DNA from: Pycnopodia helianthoides
Taxonomy: Eukaryota; Echinodermata; Asteroidea; Forcipulatida; Asteriidae
Assembly (NCBI GenBank): GCA_032158295.1
Contig: CM063246.1
Location: forward strand, 15,783,168-15,847,167
Reading direction: 5' to 3'
Length of the DNA: 64,000 bases
Shown: positions 12,701-24,869 of the stretch, one piece after another
Position numbering within the stretch: the stretch's first letter is position 1
Layout of the letters: every line of letters begins with the position of its first letter
Position numbers and translations under genes: made by a program
The notes under the pieces: model-generated
The model's input: only the letters and a program-made list of their open reading frames with translations
Database searches by the model: none
What the model was told of the DNA's origin: nothing

Positions 12701-15700
12701 GAAACATTTTACACATTATTTTTTCAGATTTTGAAATAAGTACTTTGCTTTATTTGCTTTTCAATTGTTATTTTTTTTCAGGCAGTGGGAAAAAAGGCTA
12801 AGGGGGTGCGCACACCCTGCGCCAACCCAAAAATCCAACTTGTAGACAAATCCAGTTTAGGTCATTTGCATGTATCATGTACCAGTGTTTTCCACCATTA
12901 CTGGGATGTAATTGCACTCCTTTATGCATTAGGCATAGGCATCGTCTTACAGCATGTTGGTACTTCATATAGTTATATCAACATCATTGGTCAAAGTTGC
13001 CTATCTTACTTAATGTAGGAAATTGTGTTGCTTTGATTTATCTATAATAACTTTGTGTGTTTTTTTGTTAAAGGGCCGAAGTATGCAAGGAGATCCAGCA
13101 GCAGCATTGCTGGAGGTCCTAGACCCTGAACAGAATCATGCCTTTACTGATCAGTATCCTTACCTTATAATGTCTTCAAATACTCTGAGGACATTAGCAA
13201 TAATTTTGAAAAGTAAAGTATGTCCATAGCCAATATGGCTCATCAGGCCGGTGGTTATATCCGGTTTCATTGGCAAAAAAACAACTGAGAATATTTATAT
13301 TCCCCTGGACAGAATGCGGGTGACTCCCCAGCTCTCACAGGTACCCATTTGTACTTCTGGGTAGAGAGAAACAATTATGATAAAGTGCCTTGCTCAAGGA
13401 CACAAGTGCCGCAACTGACTAGACCTAGACCACTCAGCCATGACATCCGATACCTGCAAGTCAGTGGGAGTGACTAATTGCTTGCCTTAGGGTGTCAACT
13501 TGCCTAAAGCCAGAGCCCTTTCAGCGAGACGGTCTGTGCCAGTGGAAGATGTGGGAGGGGGGCCATGGCTTGTCTGGTTATGATTAAAAAAAGGTAAAAC
13601 AAAATACACATTAGATTACTCATTGATGAATATAAACCAAATAAATATGAAAAATTGTAGCAGTTTGTATACCAGTACTATTACATACTCATCGTGCGAT
13701 GTATCATACTTCAGTTTTCCTTAACTAGGATTCCATCCAGCTACCTAAATGTGCCCTTTGACCTTTCCCAAGTACTCTTCATTGCTACAGCTAACAATAT
13801 AGCTACTATACCTGCAGCCTTGAGGGATCGTATGGAATTAATCCATGTCCCCGGCTACACACAGGAAGAAAAGCTTCATATTGCTACTCGTCATCTCATC
13901 CCTAAACAACTCAAAGAACATGGACTATCTGTTGAACAAATTCAGTTTCCTGAAGAATCTATTAAACTGATTAGTAAGTTTGTTTATGTTTCAAATCACT
14001 CGCTAAAGAGAGAGAGAGAGAGGATTCATTTGTTAAAAAGGCTTGATGAATAAGAGAATTCACTAAGTAAAACAGTTAATCTGATCCATGTTAACAAGTG
14101 TGTGTTGTACAAAATGGAGCGTGAAAAAAATAGTTGTCCGAGGTTTTTTTTTTAAATTTTATGTTATATTTGAAACATAAATTGACCCCTTGTTTACACC
14201 ACCATATCTGAGGTCAAACATTAGAAATAGGTAAATGTTTAGGTGCCTTGAACAGCTATCAGTCAAGAGGAGGTTGTCCTCTCACCTCATTGAGGGCGCT
14301 GTTTGAACTTATGACATAAAGCACGGGGTCTGAGGGTTTTGTATCTGAGTATAGAAATCTGAGCATGGTGAAAGGGAGATTTATCAAGAAAATTAACGCT
14401 GTTGGTTTGAGTAAAAAGCTGATCAAAAGGGTTTGCAATTCTCCTCCTTGATTTATCTTAAATGTTGCTGTTTTCTGCCATTTCATTTTCTCCCAGTTGC
14501 CAAATACACACGAGAAGCTGGAGTGCGGACCTTGGAGCGTAAGATAGGAGCTATCTGCAGAGCTGTGGCAGTACGTGTAGCAGAGACACACTCTAAAGCC
14601 AGAGCTACAGCACAAGGAGTGAATGACCCTAATCAGATGAATGATGAGGAGGATGATGAGGATACTGATATGACTATACATCATGGTACTCAGCTAGTAG
14701 ATAAAGCATCATTAGTAGCTACATCAGAAGCTGCTATTACACAACCACCTGAGATGCCTATTGTTATTGATCCACATGCTGTCAAGGACATCCTTGGGGT
14801 AAAGTCAATATGATATGTAACACCTTTACTTTCAGAGTGACCTTGTATTTAAGAACCAATGGTGACACTCTTACAGGCACAATCTCCTTATTTCTGTGGT
14901 GGTTTGTTCTAATACTACAACTTCTCATAACAACATTTTAGATATCTGCATTGCATATATCTACAGTGTACAATGTATATCAAAGACCTACACACTGTCT
15001 GAATGTTGGACTGTAGGGAGCAATTGGCAGAATCAAGATCTAGCCATCTAATTTACTAACACATGCTGAAGCTATTGAAATACTAAAGTAATACGTTGTA
15101 TATGACTTGTGCACAGATTCCTATATACGAGAGTGAGATATCCGAGAGATTGGAGCAACCTGGTGTAGCTGTAGGTAAGACTATCATGCCATATCACATT
15201 CACTTAGGCTAAATTGATATAACTCTGTCCAAGTAAGCTAATCGTTTTATGAAGAGCTAATGTTTTGAATTGCCCACTGGTGGTGTTATGAACCTTAGTC
15301 ACTGAAGAGATTTTGATAACTAATTCTCTCACCAGTTGATGCAATCAGACAAGGTTTTTGATTTAAAGAACACACTATGAGTAATACTAAAAGATAAAGA
15401 AGATGAAGGTCCATGTTTAAGTACAACTTCAAGATGTAATGCAAGATTGGCTGGATGAAAGTAAGAGGTGACACATACTATTGTTGTCAACATTTATTAT
15501 CCACATGTGTTTAGTGCATTGGGTTTGAGCTGATGCAGTGAATCACTTGCCTTCTTGTTTATTCTGTCTACTCATTACTGTTTCTACATCTCTTCATTAA
15601 CAAGGTGGTGTGATCATGAGCACTCAAAAGGCTCACAATGCCAAGCTTACAAAGTTTGATTTATACTTTGTGCAGTAGCTGATATTGGAATTGTAAGTTA

Positions 15701-18017
15701 TTTTACTGTGAGGGTATTCTGCATGTTATCTTTTTTTATGGATCAGGATTAGCTTGGACAGCTCTTGGTGGTGAGATCATGTATGTAGAAGCTACTAAGA
15801 TGGATGGAGATGGTACGTTAACATTGACTGGTCAGCTAGGTGATGTTATGAAAGAATCTGCTACATTAGCTCTCAACTGGATCAGGACACATGCAAAGAG
15901 GGTAATTATCAAACAGCATTAAAACGATTTCTTCTGGATGCTAATATTGAGTAGCAAATGGTGACATTTGAGTAGCAACTGATACATTTTGTGTAGCATT
16001 TTGCTATGCCATACAAGGGAAACTGTTCACTGAGACTGGTTATATGGCTTTGGATCCAGCTTCACTGTGTCGGCTCTTTGAAGCTGTGTATCCAGCTATT
16101 GCAACTGGTTAGGCTTCACTGTGTCTAGTACACAGACCCACACTCTGCTGATCGGAAACACCAGAGCTTGAGTCCAGTGTGCTTGACTACTTGGCCACGT
16201 CATGCCTCAAAATAAAACATCACAAGATTTGTTTAACTATTTTTAAAGATATTTTCACTGATCAGCTTTATTTCAAGTTTCTTGAAAGTTAGCAGATTCC
16301 AATGTCTGCACTCAGATTGATGTCATCTTTATTTCAATATATTTGTTTGTAATCTGACAGTACGGGATTGCAGGAAAGTCTGATGTAGATGTGATGGAAA
16401 ATACAGATCTTCATATTCATTTCCCTGCTGGAGCTGTAGGTAAAGATGGACCATCAGCTGGAATCACTATCGTTACTGTACTTATGTCACTCTTCAGGTA
16501 CTTCAAACTTGTTATTTATATCTTCTGTGAAGCCTTTTTATTCATAAGGCAACTGTAACTTTGTTTTGATGCGAATTTTGTGTCGTATCATTAGATCAGT
16601 GCCAAAAAGGCTGTATCTCACTCTGTACATACACGCATAAGAGTATTTAACAGGAATGCAGTCGTTAGTAGATTGATATGTTGTGCATTGTTGCTATTTG
16701 ATTTTGTATGAATTGAGAAACAACAAGTTACAATATTATTGACTGGTTTTTGTTGTTGCTGCCATATAGTGAGAGGTGTGTGAGTCCTGATACAGCAATG
16801 ACTGGTGAGATAACACTGAGGGGATTGGTACTACCGGTAAGTTAACAATCTCTACCATTCTGTTTTACAGCCTAGTAACACAATATGAGTATGATGTAGT
16901 CTTTATGTATTCCAAATTGGGCCCTGGAATATATGTATGTTTAACAGCTACCAGAACCACACAGCCTTCAAGCCATGACCCAAATTATAGTTTCATCAAG
17001 ACCTTGAGATGAGCTGAATTGTTCAATCTAGCATCTTAAGTTAGTTGATTCATTCTTTATATTGTACACCAACTGTCCAGCACTCCCCTCCTTGTTAGAG
17101 GGTAAACTAAGGTAAGAATAGTCTCTTTTTTCTTTTCTTTTTTGCCATTCAAGGTCAAAAAGAATGTTGATGGGTAACTGTAATGTGTGTATCAATGGAT
17201 ATTATAGCATGATGCTGAATTGGCTTGTAACTTGTTTAGGTTGGTGGAATTAAAGAAAAAGTACTGGCAGCGCATCGAGCTGGAATCAAACGAATCATTC
17301 TTCCTAAACGCAATGAGAAAGACTTGGAAGAGGTACCAAAGAACATCAAGGTAAAACAAGTATTTACACCCAGACATAATAATGGTTAAATATGAAGACT
17401 AGATGAACGTAGTGGGTTTCAGGTTTACTTCTGTGTACATTTCATTTTTATTCAATATTGAGATGTGGATTTTTCTTCAAAGTTCTAAATTATTCTGCGC
17501 TATATATACACTATTCATAAATACCTGGGACAGTCCATCCATTCTGATTGGTTGAGAAGAGATCACGTGGCTATGTTTAAACTTGTGATATAAACATGGT
17601 GAGGAGTGTTTAAACATGGCCTGAGTTTTGTATTTCTGGTGACGCACAGTCAGTTAATCTCCTGAATTGTAACATCTGGGAGGTTCTGGGTCTAGAATAA
17701 AGAACCCAGACCAACATGTCATTTCTCAGGAATGTTCCCATTGGTCCAATCTCATCCCCATCTTGAAGAACAACTGGCATTCCACTGCCACCCACCAAGT
17801 GCCTTTTTATTCTCTAAAAACATGTCCAATACAAGCCAATGTGACTATTACCATTTGGTCATTGCTTGCTATTCTTACTCATTTTGCTGTTATTTAGAAT
17901 GATCTGAAGTTTATTCCAGTAAGACGACTAGAGGAGGTTCTTCATGCTGCATTTGATGCTGGATTCCCTTCAAATATACCACAACCTGACTCGTCCATCG
18001 TACCTAGTAAATTGTAG
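775..18017 (+). CDS. LONP2: Peroxisomal Lon protease homolog 2 (18 coding exons)
   Basis: ATP-dependent serine protease of the peroxisome matrix that degrades damaged proteins and helps process matrix enzymes. Exons by eye: 775-881, 3774-3861, 4829-5027, 6072-6172, 7594-7677, 8512-8744, 9948-10120, 10240-10425, 11428-11575, 13074-13153, 13741-13973, 14497-14798, 15117-15174, 15747-15901, 16361-16497, 16770-16836, 17240-17350, 17898-18017. Every boundary has AG/GT sites and phases agree. About 860 residues if one missing base in exon 7 is allowed; human is about 852. The Lon N-terminal substrate domain (IPRRLPLLL) fills exons 1-6. AAA+ follows: Walker [10 protein letters not shown] near residue 368, Walker B FLLDEIDK in exon 9, sensor-1 ATAN in exon 11. 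The protease domain has Ser of DGPSAG (16454-16456, about residue 748) and Lys of GGIKEK (about residue 789), the Ser-Lys dyad. The C-terminus is SKL, a PTS1 signal, which separates it from mitochondrial LONP1. The start is the ATG giving the conserved [12 protein letters not shown] beginning. In exon 7 the frame breaks near 10091-10094. Confidence 0.95.
1617..2473. mobile_element. TIR element in LONP2 intron 1, split by a nested TTAA MITE
   Basis: Left end TAGCCCACCTTGTTG at 1617-1631 is the reverse complement of the right end at 2459-2473. The match continues imperfectly for about 70 bases through the word ATGGCTCTCTT and a TATTATACAGGAT block. Ends of the form TA-GCCCACC...GGTGGGC-TA would fit a TA target site, as in Tc1/mariner-type elements, but this is inference. 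No transposase is seen, so it is non-autonomous. A separate 387-bp element (1839-2225) lies inside it. Confidence 0.65.
1839..2225 (-). mobile_element. TTAA-flanked MITE, family A, copy 1
   Basis: Starts TTAAAGGAACATTACAG and ends with its reverse complement, with TTAA at both outer edges (1839-1842, 2222-2225). The 387-bp body is homologous, in opposite orientation, to copies at 22245-22638 and 56097-56490. TTAA targets and no coding capacity suggest a piggyBac-type MITE. It is nested inside the 1617-2473 TIR element. Confidence 0.8.
3126..3210. repeat. TACATGTA palindromic simple repeat
   Basis: A run of overlapping TACATGTAC and ATATATAG words in LONP2 intron 1. The stretch is nearly self-complementary throughout. 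Shorter versions of the same TACATGTAC word are scattered over the whole window. Confidence 0.8.
4526..4757. repeat. Dispersed repeat family B, copy 1 (longest copy)
   Basis: Begins CATAAATAC and contains GATTGGTTGAGAGGACATCA, an AAACGG segment, the block CTTTCGGCTCAGTCCTTTAT and ACGGCCACGACCCTGCCGG, and ends near CCTACTCTTTTATTCCCTTA. Partial copies lie at 17515-17625, 22148-22725 (interrupted) and 26690-26995. The CTTTCGGCTCAGTCC centre pairs with neighbouring AAAGGACCTCGC, giving a foldback core. It lies in LONP2 intron 2. Confidence 0.75.
6270..6975. repeat. Possible inverted-end repeat in LONP2 intron 4
   Basis: AGGCAGGCATGAGAAT near 6280-6296 is close to the reverse complement of ATTCTCATGCCTGTATTA near 6943-6960. 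The interior holds a small foldback (CCGGTTTAATCCGG). No coding sequence or clear target duplication is seen, so assignment to a transposon class is not possible. Confidence 0.4.
10087..10097 (+). other. LONP2: Apparent 1-base deletion (frameshift) inside LONP2 exon 7
   Basis: Exon 7 reads in frame through [12 protein letters not shown], then meets a stop (TAG, 10102-10104). The next frame continues DTLDIRQAR up to a normal donor at 10121, and exon 8 joins that second frame in correct phase ([15 protein letters not shown]). One extra base in the short ctt run near 10091-10094 would restore the length expected from the family. The rest of the gene is intact, so an assembly or read error is the simplest reading; a real null allele or recent pseudogene is possible. 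Confidence 0.8.
11911..12608. mobile_element. hAT-like MITE with 8-bp target duplication in LONP2 intron 9
   Basis: Element 11919-12600 (682 bp) has near-perfect terminal inverted repeats of about 33 bases, starting CATAGAGCTATATATATTGA and ending with its reverse complement. It is flanked on both sides by the same 8 bases ATTGTCAC (11911-11918 and 12601-12608). An 8-bp target duplication is the hallmark of the hAT superfamily. No transposase is present. The intact duplication and well-matched ends suggest a fairly recent insertion. Confidence 0.85.
13290..13460. mobile_element. SINE-core-like segment in LONP2 intron 10
   Basis: Contains the words CAGGTACCCATTTGTACTTC, GGGTAGAGAGAAACAATTAT and AAAGTGCCTTGCTCAAGGAC in order. 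From memory, very similar strings occur as dispersed repeats in many animals and resemble the shared central domain of some tRNA-derived SINEs. No tRNA-like head or tail could be delimited, so the superfamily is uncertain. Confidence 0.5.
17515..17625. repeat. Repeat family B, partial copy 2 (left part)
   Basis: Starts CATAAATACCTGGGACAGTC and carries TGATTGGTTGAGAAGAGATC, matching the left part of the copy at 4526. The right part with CTTTCGGCTCAGTCC is missing. It lies in LONP2 intron 17. Confidence 0.7.
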
Positions 18018-18307
18018 CATGTCCACCAGTTATAATCAATATGGTGGCATTTATGGACATCTTAAGGAATCTTGGGTTCCAACAGATTGCTTTAATGTGT
18101 GCAAGAAACAAAATAGTCTGACAGAATCTATACAAGGGAAATCAGTTTTCTCATGAGTTGTGTGTTTCTAAAAGATAACTAGTTGTGTGCTCTTCAGAAA
18201 TTAAATCAGTGATTAAAACTAAAATTGTAAATCCTTTACTTAAAATATTACACATAGATTCACAAATGATCACTGCACCTAGCATTCTATTATGATGGGG
18301 ATACAGA

Positions 18308-18313
18308 AATAAA
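18308..18313 (+). terminator. LONP2: Candidate polyadenylation signal of LONP2
   Basis: An AATAAA hexamer lies about 290 bases after the LONP2 stop codon at 18015-18017. It is the first canonical hexamer noticed downstream. No transcript evidence is available, and later AATAAA hexamers exist (for example near 20464). Confidence 0.4.
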
Positions 18314-21300
18314 GACATTCTAAATTTATGTGCAGTATGAAACAATAGTAACTGATTTTATGATGCTAGATTAGCTTCAGTAAAACAGGTTTGATTTCAA
18401 GCCACAACCAGGCTTTTTCCCTTTTGTATTTTCTTCTTCAGAGGCAAGTTATTGTCAATGAGAAACACATTTTCATTTTGGGTAACTTTTGGGGTATTTT
18501 TTATTGTAATGAAAGCTATTCAGTTGATTGACTTCAATGCAAACTTTAATCTTGTTGAACTGCAGTAACTAATTTGCCTAATATGTCAGATAAAAAAGAA
18601 AAGATTTTTGCACAAATACACATGATGCATAGGCCTACTGGTAGCAAGTTATGCAATTCTTATGCACCTATGTTTCCAGTTTTCAAAAACTGAAGTTTTT
18701 AATAATTAGAAGTCGATCAATTTTGATTAAGGTTAATTTTCATCAGATCAGTATTGTTTAAGAAACCATGTCAAAAATGTGATATTGTTTGGTATTGTAT
18801 GCTTTAATCTGCTTATTTTAAATGCAGATAATCCAACATGGAATCTCTGTGTATGTTGTCAATTCAAGAGTCTGGGAGTTTCTTGCTACCCAATTTCAAT
18901 TTTTGTGTTTAGGGTGAGCAGTACCATGACATGGTTCTTGTCTACGTGTCATCAAAATGTGTATTAAAATCCTGAACCCTGTAATGACTTGTATGGTGCT
19001 GCACCTAGGGTGAATTGGCGAGTCTCTTACCTGTGAGGGCACATTTTCAACATAATGGATCCGTCCTTTGTGTGATAACTAGCTACAAGAGTCCAAGTAC
19101 ATGTACAATGTATATAGCCATAGATTACCAGAAAGATGGGGACTTGTTGGAGATGAATACTGGTGCCTGATGAATAGGTGTTGAGGTTATGGTTCTCAGT
19201 ACATATTATCCTCCCTTTTTACCCCTTTTAAGAACAGAATTTATGTTTGCCAGTTACAGGGCATGCATACTAATAGGGTATTAAATGATGCTTTTAATTA
19301 GTGTACAAACCTGTTGAAAGCTTGACAGTTATTCGCATGTCATTGCTTTATTTTGTTTTCCCTGTACAAACTTTCCATTACAGAATGAATGCAGTTAGCA
19401 AGAATTAAAATGCTCATTCAGTTGAATTATGCTTTTAACTCAGAACAGCACTTGCAGAAATACATACACGAACCTGAGTCGATCATGTGCTCTTTGGTTC
19501 TCTAAAGTTTAATATGATTTATAACAATATACATGTGCTCTACAATCATCCACAGGGTCTTACATATCATCCCCTCAGGACTATAAGGTTGTAGTGCAGT
19601 TAGGAGGCCCCTCTATAGTTTTTATAAAACTTGTTTTGCATATTTTGTTGCTCTTGGTAAATAGAGTTTATTAATCAAGAGTGGTCTCCAAAGTAAATAT
19701 ATTTGGAAAAACAATAATTTTATAAGTACATAAATCAATTATTTGCAGATTTTTATTTATTTTTTCAATTTTATATGCATTTTTTATCTAAAGACTTTTT
19801 GATCATTACAGAAATGAAAATGCAACTATACGACCTTATAGCGCTGAGCCATGGATATACAGTGAACAAAATCAAGTGTGTTATATGTAGGCATTAGCCA
19901 ATCCTCTTGGTTGTTGTTGTTTTGGAAGGAGAGACTGACACTGGCTTATATGCAAATTTTCCTGTGTCGGTTTTTTGTTTCCTTAATTGTTCTTGTAAAT
20001 GACATGTAAATTCGAAAATGTTATACTTTCTAATTTGTATTTAAAGTTTAAAAATTTGATTGTAGTTATGCTTATTTACGATTATATTGATCGAGCGTAT
20101 ACTATTAGTGTACAAGTTTATCATAATTGCGTTAATGTCAAGTACACATTCTTATCATATTATGTGATGAATGTCACACTGAATGGATGTCAATTTAGTA
20201 TTAGAATGTATCACTATTGATGAGGCAAAGACTACCAATTGTTATCAATTTCACTACCATCAGTTGCTTTTTCTTGTTCTTGAAAGTGCAATCACCAAAT
20301 CAGAAGAATATTTTACAAATTTTATTTATGATTCACATTCATAAGATAACTGTTGTATTAAACCAAGAATAAGTACGGATATCAACAAATGTGAAAGTTC
20401 CCACTGTATATGTAGTAACACAATGTAAACAAAGTTTGGGTGTAACATAACTCTTTGTTTAAAATAAATATTTCCCACATTTCATTTTCAAAATTGTTTT
20501 GGTAGATACAAGCTTGAATTTTAATAATAAATCAGATGAAGCAACAATCAAAAGTGGCTAATTTGCCTGTTTTATTTTGAATTTTATGAACAAAAATAAC
20601 AATTAAATGGTTTAGTTAGAGAGATGGGCCCATCATTGGGTACTGCATAAAAACACTTAATGAATTGGTCACTTGCGTGTTTCTTTGTAGCACAACAAAT
20701 AGCACTTCGCTCAAAACACCTGTATGTCAGACAAACATTCCACCATCGGGCGTGACAGAGCACAGTAGTTTAGTCAGTACTCAGGAGTACATGTATGCAC
20801 ACACCCTGCACACAACCAAATAACCAATGATATGGTTTGGTTCAAGTTATTAGGGGATCTGACAGAGCTGGCAAGATTTGGATCAAAATGCTCTGGTTGT
20901 CCCTATAAGCCAAGTCCTTGAATCATCTGAGTTAAGTGATTCTCTAAATCATCATCACATCTCATTTTTAAGAGATCACTGCTAGAGTGTATGTCCACCA
21001 TGCAGATTTTCACATCTTTCTAGAGTAAGCGTGATTCTATTATTATGTCTTTTAATAGCCAGAGGGTATGCACCGTACCGACGATTATCACAAGTACATG
21101 TATGAGCTTTCTGTAATGGTTTTTGTTCACACTCATTGTAACCCTTTGATGTTAAAGTTAACCCAGCTTGCATTAAGCATAACTGCCACCATTGGCCATT
21201 ACATTCTTGCACCAAACTAGGATTGAGTATTTGAACATTTTATAGACTGAGTGGAAGTGAAGGCAAAAGTGAAAGTCAGTAGGTAACGGTGGTAAATAAA

Positions 21301-22147
21301 ATTACAAATTCGCCATGGCAGGAAAACGCCTGGATTTTAAAGTTAAGGGATTTATGAAGCAAAAGGTTGGCTGTCAATTAATTACATACATGTAAGAATA
21401 TTGCTGAATAGTATTGGAAGACATTAATAAGGAGTTTAAACCTTTATTTTTTACGTAGTTCTGAATTACAAACTTTACTTCATTGACAGCAGTACACAAC
21501 ATCATAGCTCTGCTGAACCATGGACGTTGACACTTACTGCCTGTAGTTCTTTATGCTACTCTGTAATGCTGAGTTCTGTGGTAATGGATGCCATGAAACT
21601 GGGCCAAAGTTTGCTTTCATCATCCGAAGTACTGACCTCAATATTGTTACAAAAAAACACATAACTATACTGACTACATCTGGTAAAAAAAATATAGCAT
21701 AGTGTAGCACATTAACATTAACAAAATCTTATCAATAACAAAACAACATCTAGTTTCATAAATCTCGAGTTTGATATGACAATGAACACTAAACCCACAA
21801 ATATAAAAAGTACTTTATCTGAACTGACATATGATCCTTTAGGCGTTTTCTTCTTCATATCATTGAGAAACAAACATTACTTCTATTTCTAGGTAAACAC
21901 TTGGAAAATGGACACAAAAATAATGATTTAAAATTGTGACCATTAAATATTACTCAAAAATAGTATTTAATGACATAGCTGACATAGCTGAAGTTGTTTA
22001 AGACAGGTTGGCGTATGTGCGTTCAGTGCTGATAGCCACATGCATATTGGCGCGCAAGCTCACACGGGTGCTAATAATGCATAACACAAGATGAGCATTG
22101 CATGTAATTTGAACCTTCACCAAACAGAGTCTGAAGATGTGACAAGA

Positions 22148-22725
22148 ATTGAAAGTTTACAAAACAAAAGTTTTACAGGTATTCCTACATTATTAGGCTT
22201 GACAAAAAGGGCATTTACAAATGGAAATAATAGAGTAATGTCTCTTAAAGGAACATTACAGAATTGGTTTTTGCTAACAAAACAGTTGCTGGCAGTGTAA
22301 GCACTTTATGTAATCCACCATATACATAAACTGACAAACCTGTAGAAGTTTGAGATTGATCGGCCATCTGGGTCACGAGAAAAAAAGTGAAAAACCGATT
22401 ACACATTTGCATGAAATCATATAGATTCAACACATGAATAAAACGCTCACTGAGCGATAAACTCCAATCGGAAAATTAGTTTATTCATTTCTCATCAAAT
22501 ATGGCATTTCAGACAGAAATATTTCAAGGGATGTTTTCTACTATCATCATCATTAGACCGTGTAAGTTTTATGTAAATCTGTGATCAAAAGTATATTTTA
22601 CAAGTTTTTTTCTTACCAATTCTGTAATGTTCCTTTAAATGGCCAGTCCTTTATTGCACGGCCACGGCTATGCCGGTTTTAAACTGCCATTTAAGACCGG
22701 GTCGCCACTCATTTATTTCCTTAAT
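22148..22725. repeat. Repeat family B, copy 3, interrupted by a MITE
   Basis: Left part 22148-22244 (CCTACATTATTAGGCTTGAC and following) and right part from 22639 (ATGGCCAGTCCTTTATTGCA onward) are homologous to consecutive parts of the copy at 26690-26995. There they are joined at TTAA (26851-26854). The 394-bp TTAA MITE sits exactly at that point here. Confidence 0.8.
22245..22638 (+). mobile_element. TTAA-flanked MITE, family A, copy 2
   Basis: 394 bp from TTAAAGGAACATTACAG to its reverse complement, TTAA at both edges (22245-22248 and 22635-22638). Very similar along its length to the copy at 56097-56490 and, reversed, to 1839-2225. It interrupts a family B repeat whose uninterrupted relative at 26851 shows a single TTAA. 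The short open frame inside recurs because the element recurs; it is not a gene. Confidence 0.88.
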
Positions 22726-23390
22726 GGAGGTAAAAAAATTGTAATCTAACTTTGTCACTTCACTTTAGGATAATAAAAGAAAACAATCACATGTAAATTA
22801 TTCACTATGAAAGTAAAGGGTAGTACATTAGCAAAGCAAGCCTACCAGAGTTAACTGGTATTTGCACTCAGCAACATGTAAGTACTCTAACCACACAACT
22901 TCCCCAATGCTCATGTGATGGAGGTATACGCCTGTAGACAAATTATCTGATCAAAGAAACACATACCAACTATAGAAAATAACTACTAAATCCAGTTTGT
23001 AATCTAAACATTGTAACAATCGTAAGAATTTATAGTATGTGATATTTGGACATATTAATATTGTATAGCACCCTACCCAGCATTATCAATCAAATGGGTT
23101 ATTTTATACTTGTACTGTAAGATCAACATTAATATCTAGTTTTCATATAACTCTTTATGTACAGGCGTCTCAATCACTTTATATCAAGTAGTAAACCACA
23201 GAAACTGAAAAACAAAATTCTTTCCTTTTTTAGACAGGTTTGTTTTTGAAGTTTTTTGAATTATCAGACCCATTTCAATAGCACCTTATCAGATTTAAAG
23301 TCAAAAACAATTATAAAGTATAAGATTTAACGAGTCAAGAACAATATAAAGATATATAGAATGAAAAATAAGAAACTTTCTTTAAAAATG

Positions 23391-23786
23391 GTTCTACATA
23401 GCTTCATCTAAACCAAGATGTTCTACCGGTACATAGTTTCATCTAAACCAAGATGTTCTACATAGCTTCATCTAAACCAAGATGTTCTAAATAGCTTCAT
23501 CTAAACCAAGATGTTCTACCGGTACATAGTTTCATCTAAACCAAGATGTTCTACATAGCTTCATCTAAACCAAGATGTTCTAAATAGCTTCATCTAAACC
23601 AAGATGTTCTACATAGTTTCATCTAAACCAAGATGTTCTACATAGCTTCATCTAAACCAAGATGTTCTACCGGTACATAGTTTCATCTAAACCAAGATGT
23701 TCTACATAGCTCCATCTAAACCAAGATGTTCTACATAGCTCCATCTAAACCAAGATGTTCTACATAAATTCATCTAAACCAAGATA
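23391..23786. repeat. 29-bp tandem repeat with 35-bp variant units
   Basis: About 13 units of TTCTACATAGCTTCATCTAA followed by ACCAAGATG. Three units carry a 6-base insertion giving TTCTACCGGTACATAGTTTC. The order of long and short units (long, short, short) repeats, so groups of roughly 93 bp appear to have been amplified together. It lies downstream of the Mextli-like gene, possibly within its 3' UTR. Confidence 0.9.
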
Positions 23787-24869
23787 ACCTGCCCACATGT
23801 ATGGGACAGAACATGTCTTGATAATCAGCTGCATTGAGTCAGTAACAAACACTTGATGAATACTAGCATGGAGTTTGTTTATGGAAGTCCTGTTAGAAAC
23901 ACAATATAAATATACATGGAATTAATTGTGACACATAAACTATCGGTATTGTACTCTTAAATCATAAAAATAAAAAAGATAAAGTGTTTTGGCTAATACT
24001 CATCTTTTATAAAAAGAGCAAAATTCAATAAAATGTTCATGTGCAAAATTACTGGCATAGGTCACTGTCCTTGCTAATCCTTTTTCAACATTTTATCCAG
24101 AATGACAACATGTCAGGCAGATTAGCTTTATGTTTAATCACATTTACATTAAGTTCCATTTACATGTAAGTATACTAGTTGATGACAATGTGTACAAGAT
24201 GTATGTCGATTCATTCCAATGTAGCACTAAGCTGAAATGTTTAGTCATATCAGTCTACTCATCAATGCCTTAGGGACCTACAGATACACAAACATTATAT
24301 CACTGTTTTAGATGATCCTATACATGTACATCTGACTATGCTGATTTTAACATAACCTTTTCTCAGGAGAACTTTTCTTTTCTTTTAGAATTGAGAGATA
24401 TAGCTCGTTAATATGGACATCACGAGACAGATTCAATTTATGAAATGACAGTTTTTTTAAGCCTTTTGGGTTAAATTGTGTATGTCAGATCTTGTAACTG
24501 ACTGCGAGTGTTTTGGAACTCCATGTGTCTTATATCTCTGTTTGAGCTCCAATTGTTACAGTTGATAAGTTTTTTGAGATTTTTCAAAACGGATAACAGA
24601 TATATATTCATTCGGAATTAATAAGGGTAAAGTGGAGACTAGTCTACATGGAAACAAATACATGCCATTACATTTAATGCAAGGTACATGTAGATACACA
24701 TTGCAACGGCTGCAACAGTCCTTATTATTTCCAATCAATATCATTTTATATCAGCTCATAGCATACCAGCACATTTTGTATTTAGATTAGTGAAATATTA
24801 GCACTTGATTAATTATTTCTTTCTATTATGATATGAGCACGTCATATATAGAGTGACTAACCTGACATG

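Noticed and set aside
14259..14684. 141-codon minus-strand frame
   Set aside because: Largely antisense to LONP2 exon 12, whose coding sequence is certain.
22245..22433. 62-codon minus frame with hydrophobic stretches, seen in more than one copy
   Set aside because: It recurs only because the TTAA MITE recurs; copies differ by changes that do not respect codons.
23391..23786. CRISPR-like spacing of a repeated unit
   Set aside because: Units are directly adjacent with no unique spacers, and the genome is eukaryotic; it is a minisatellite.
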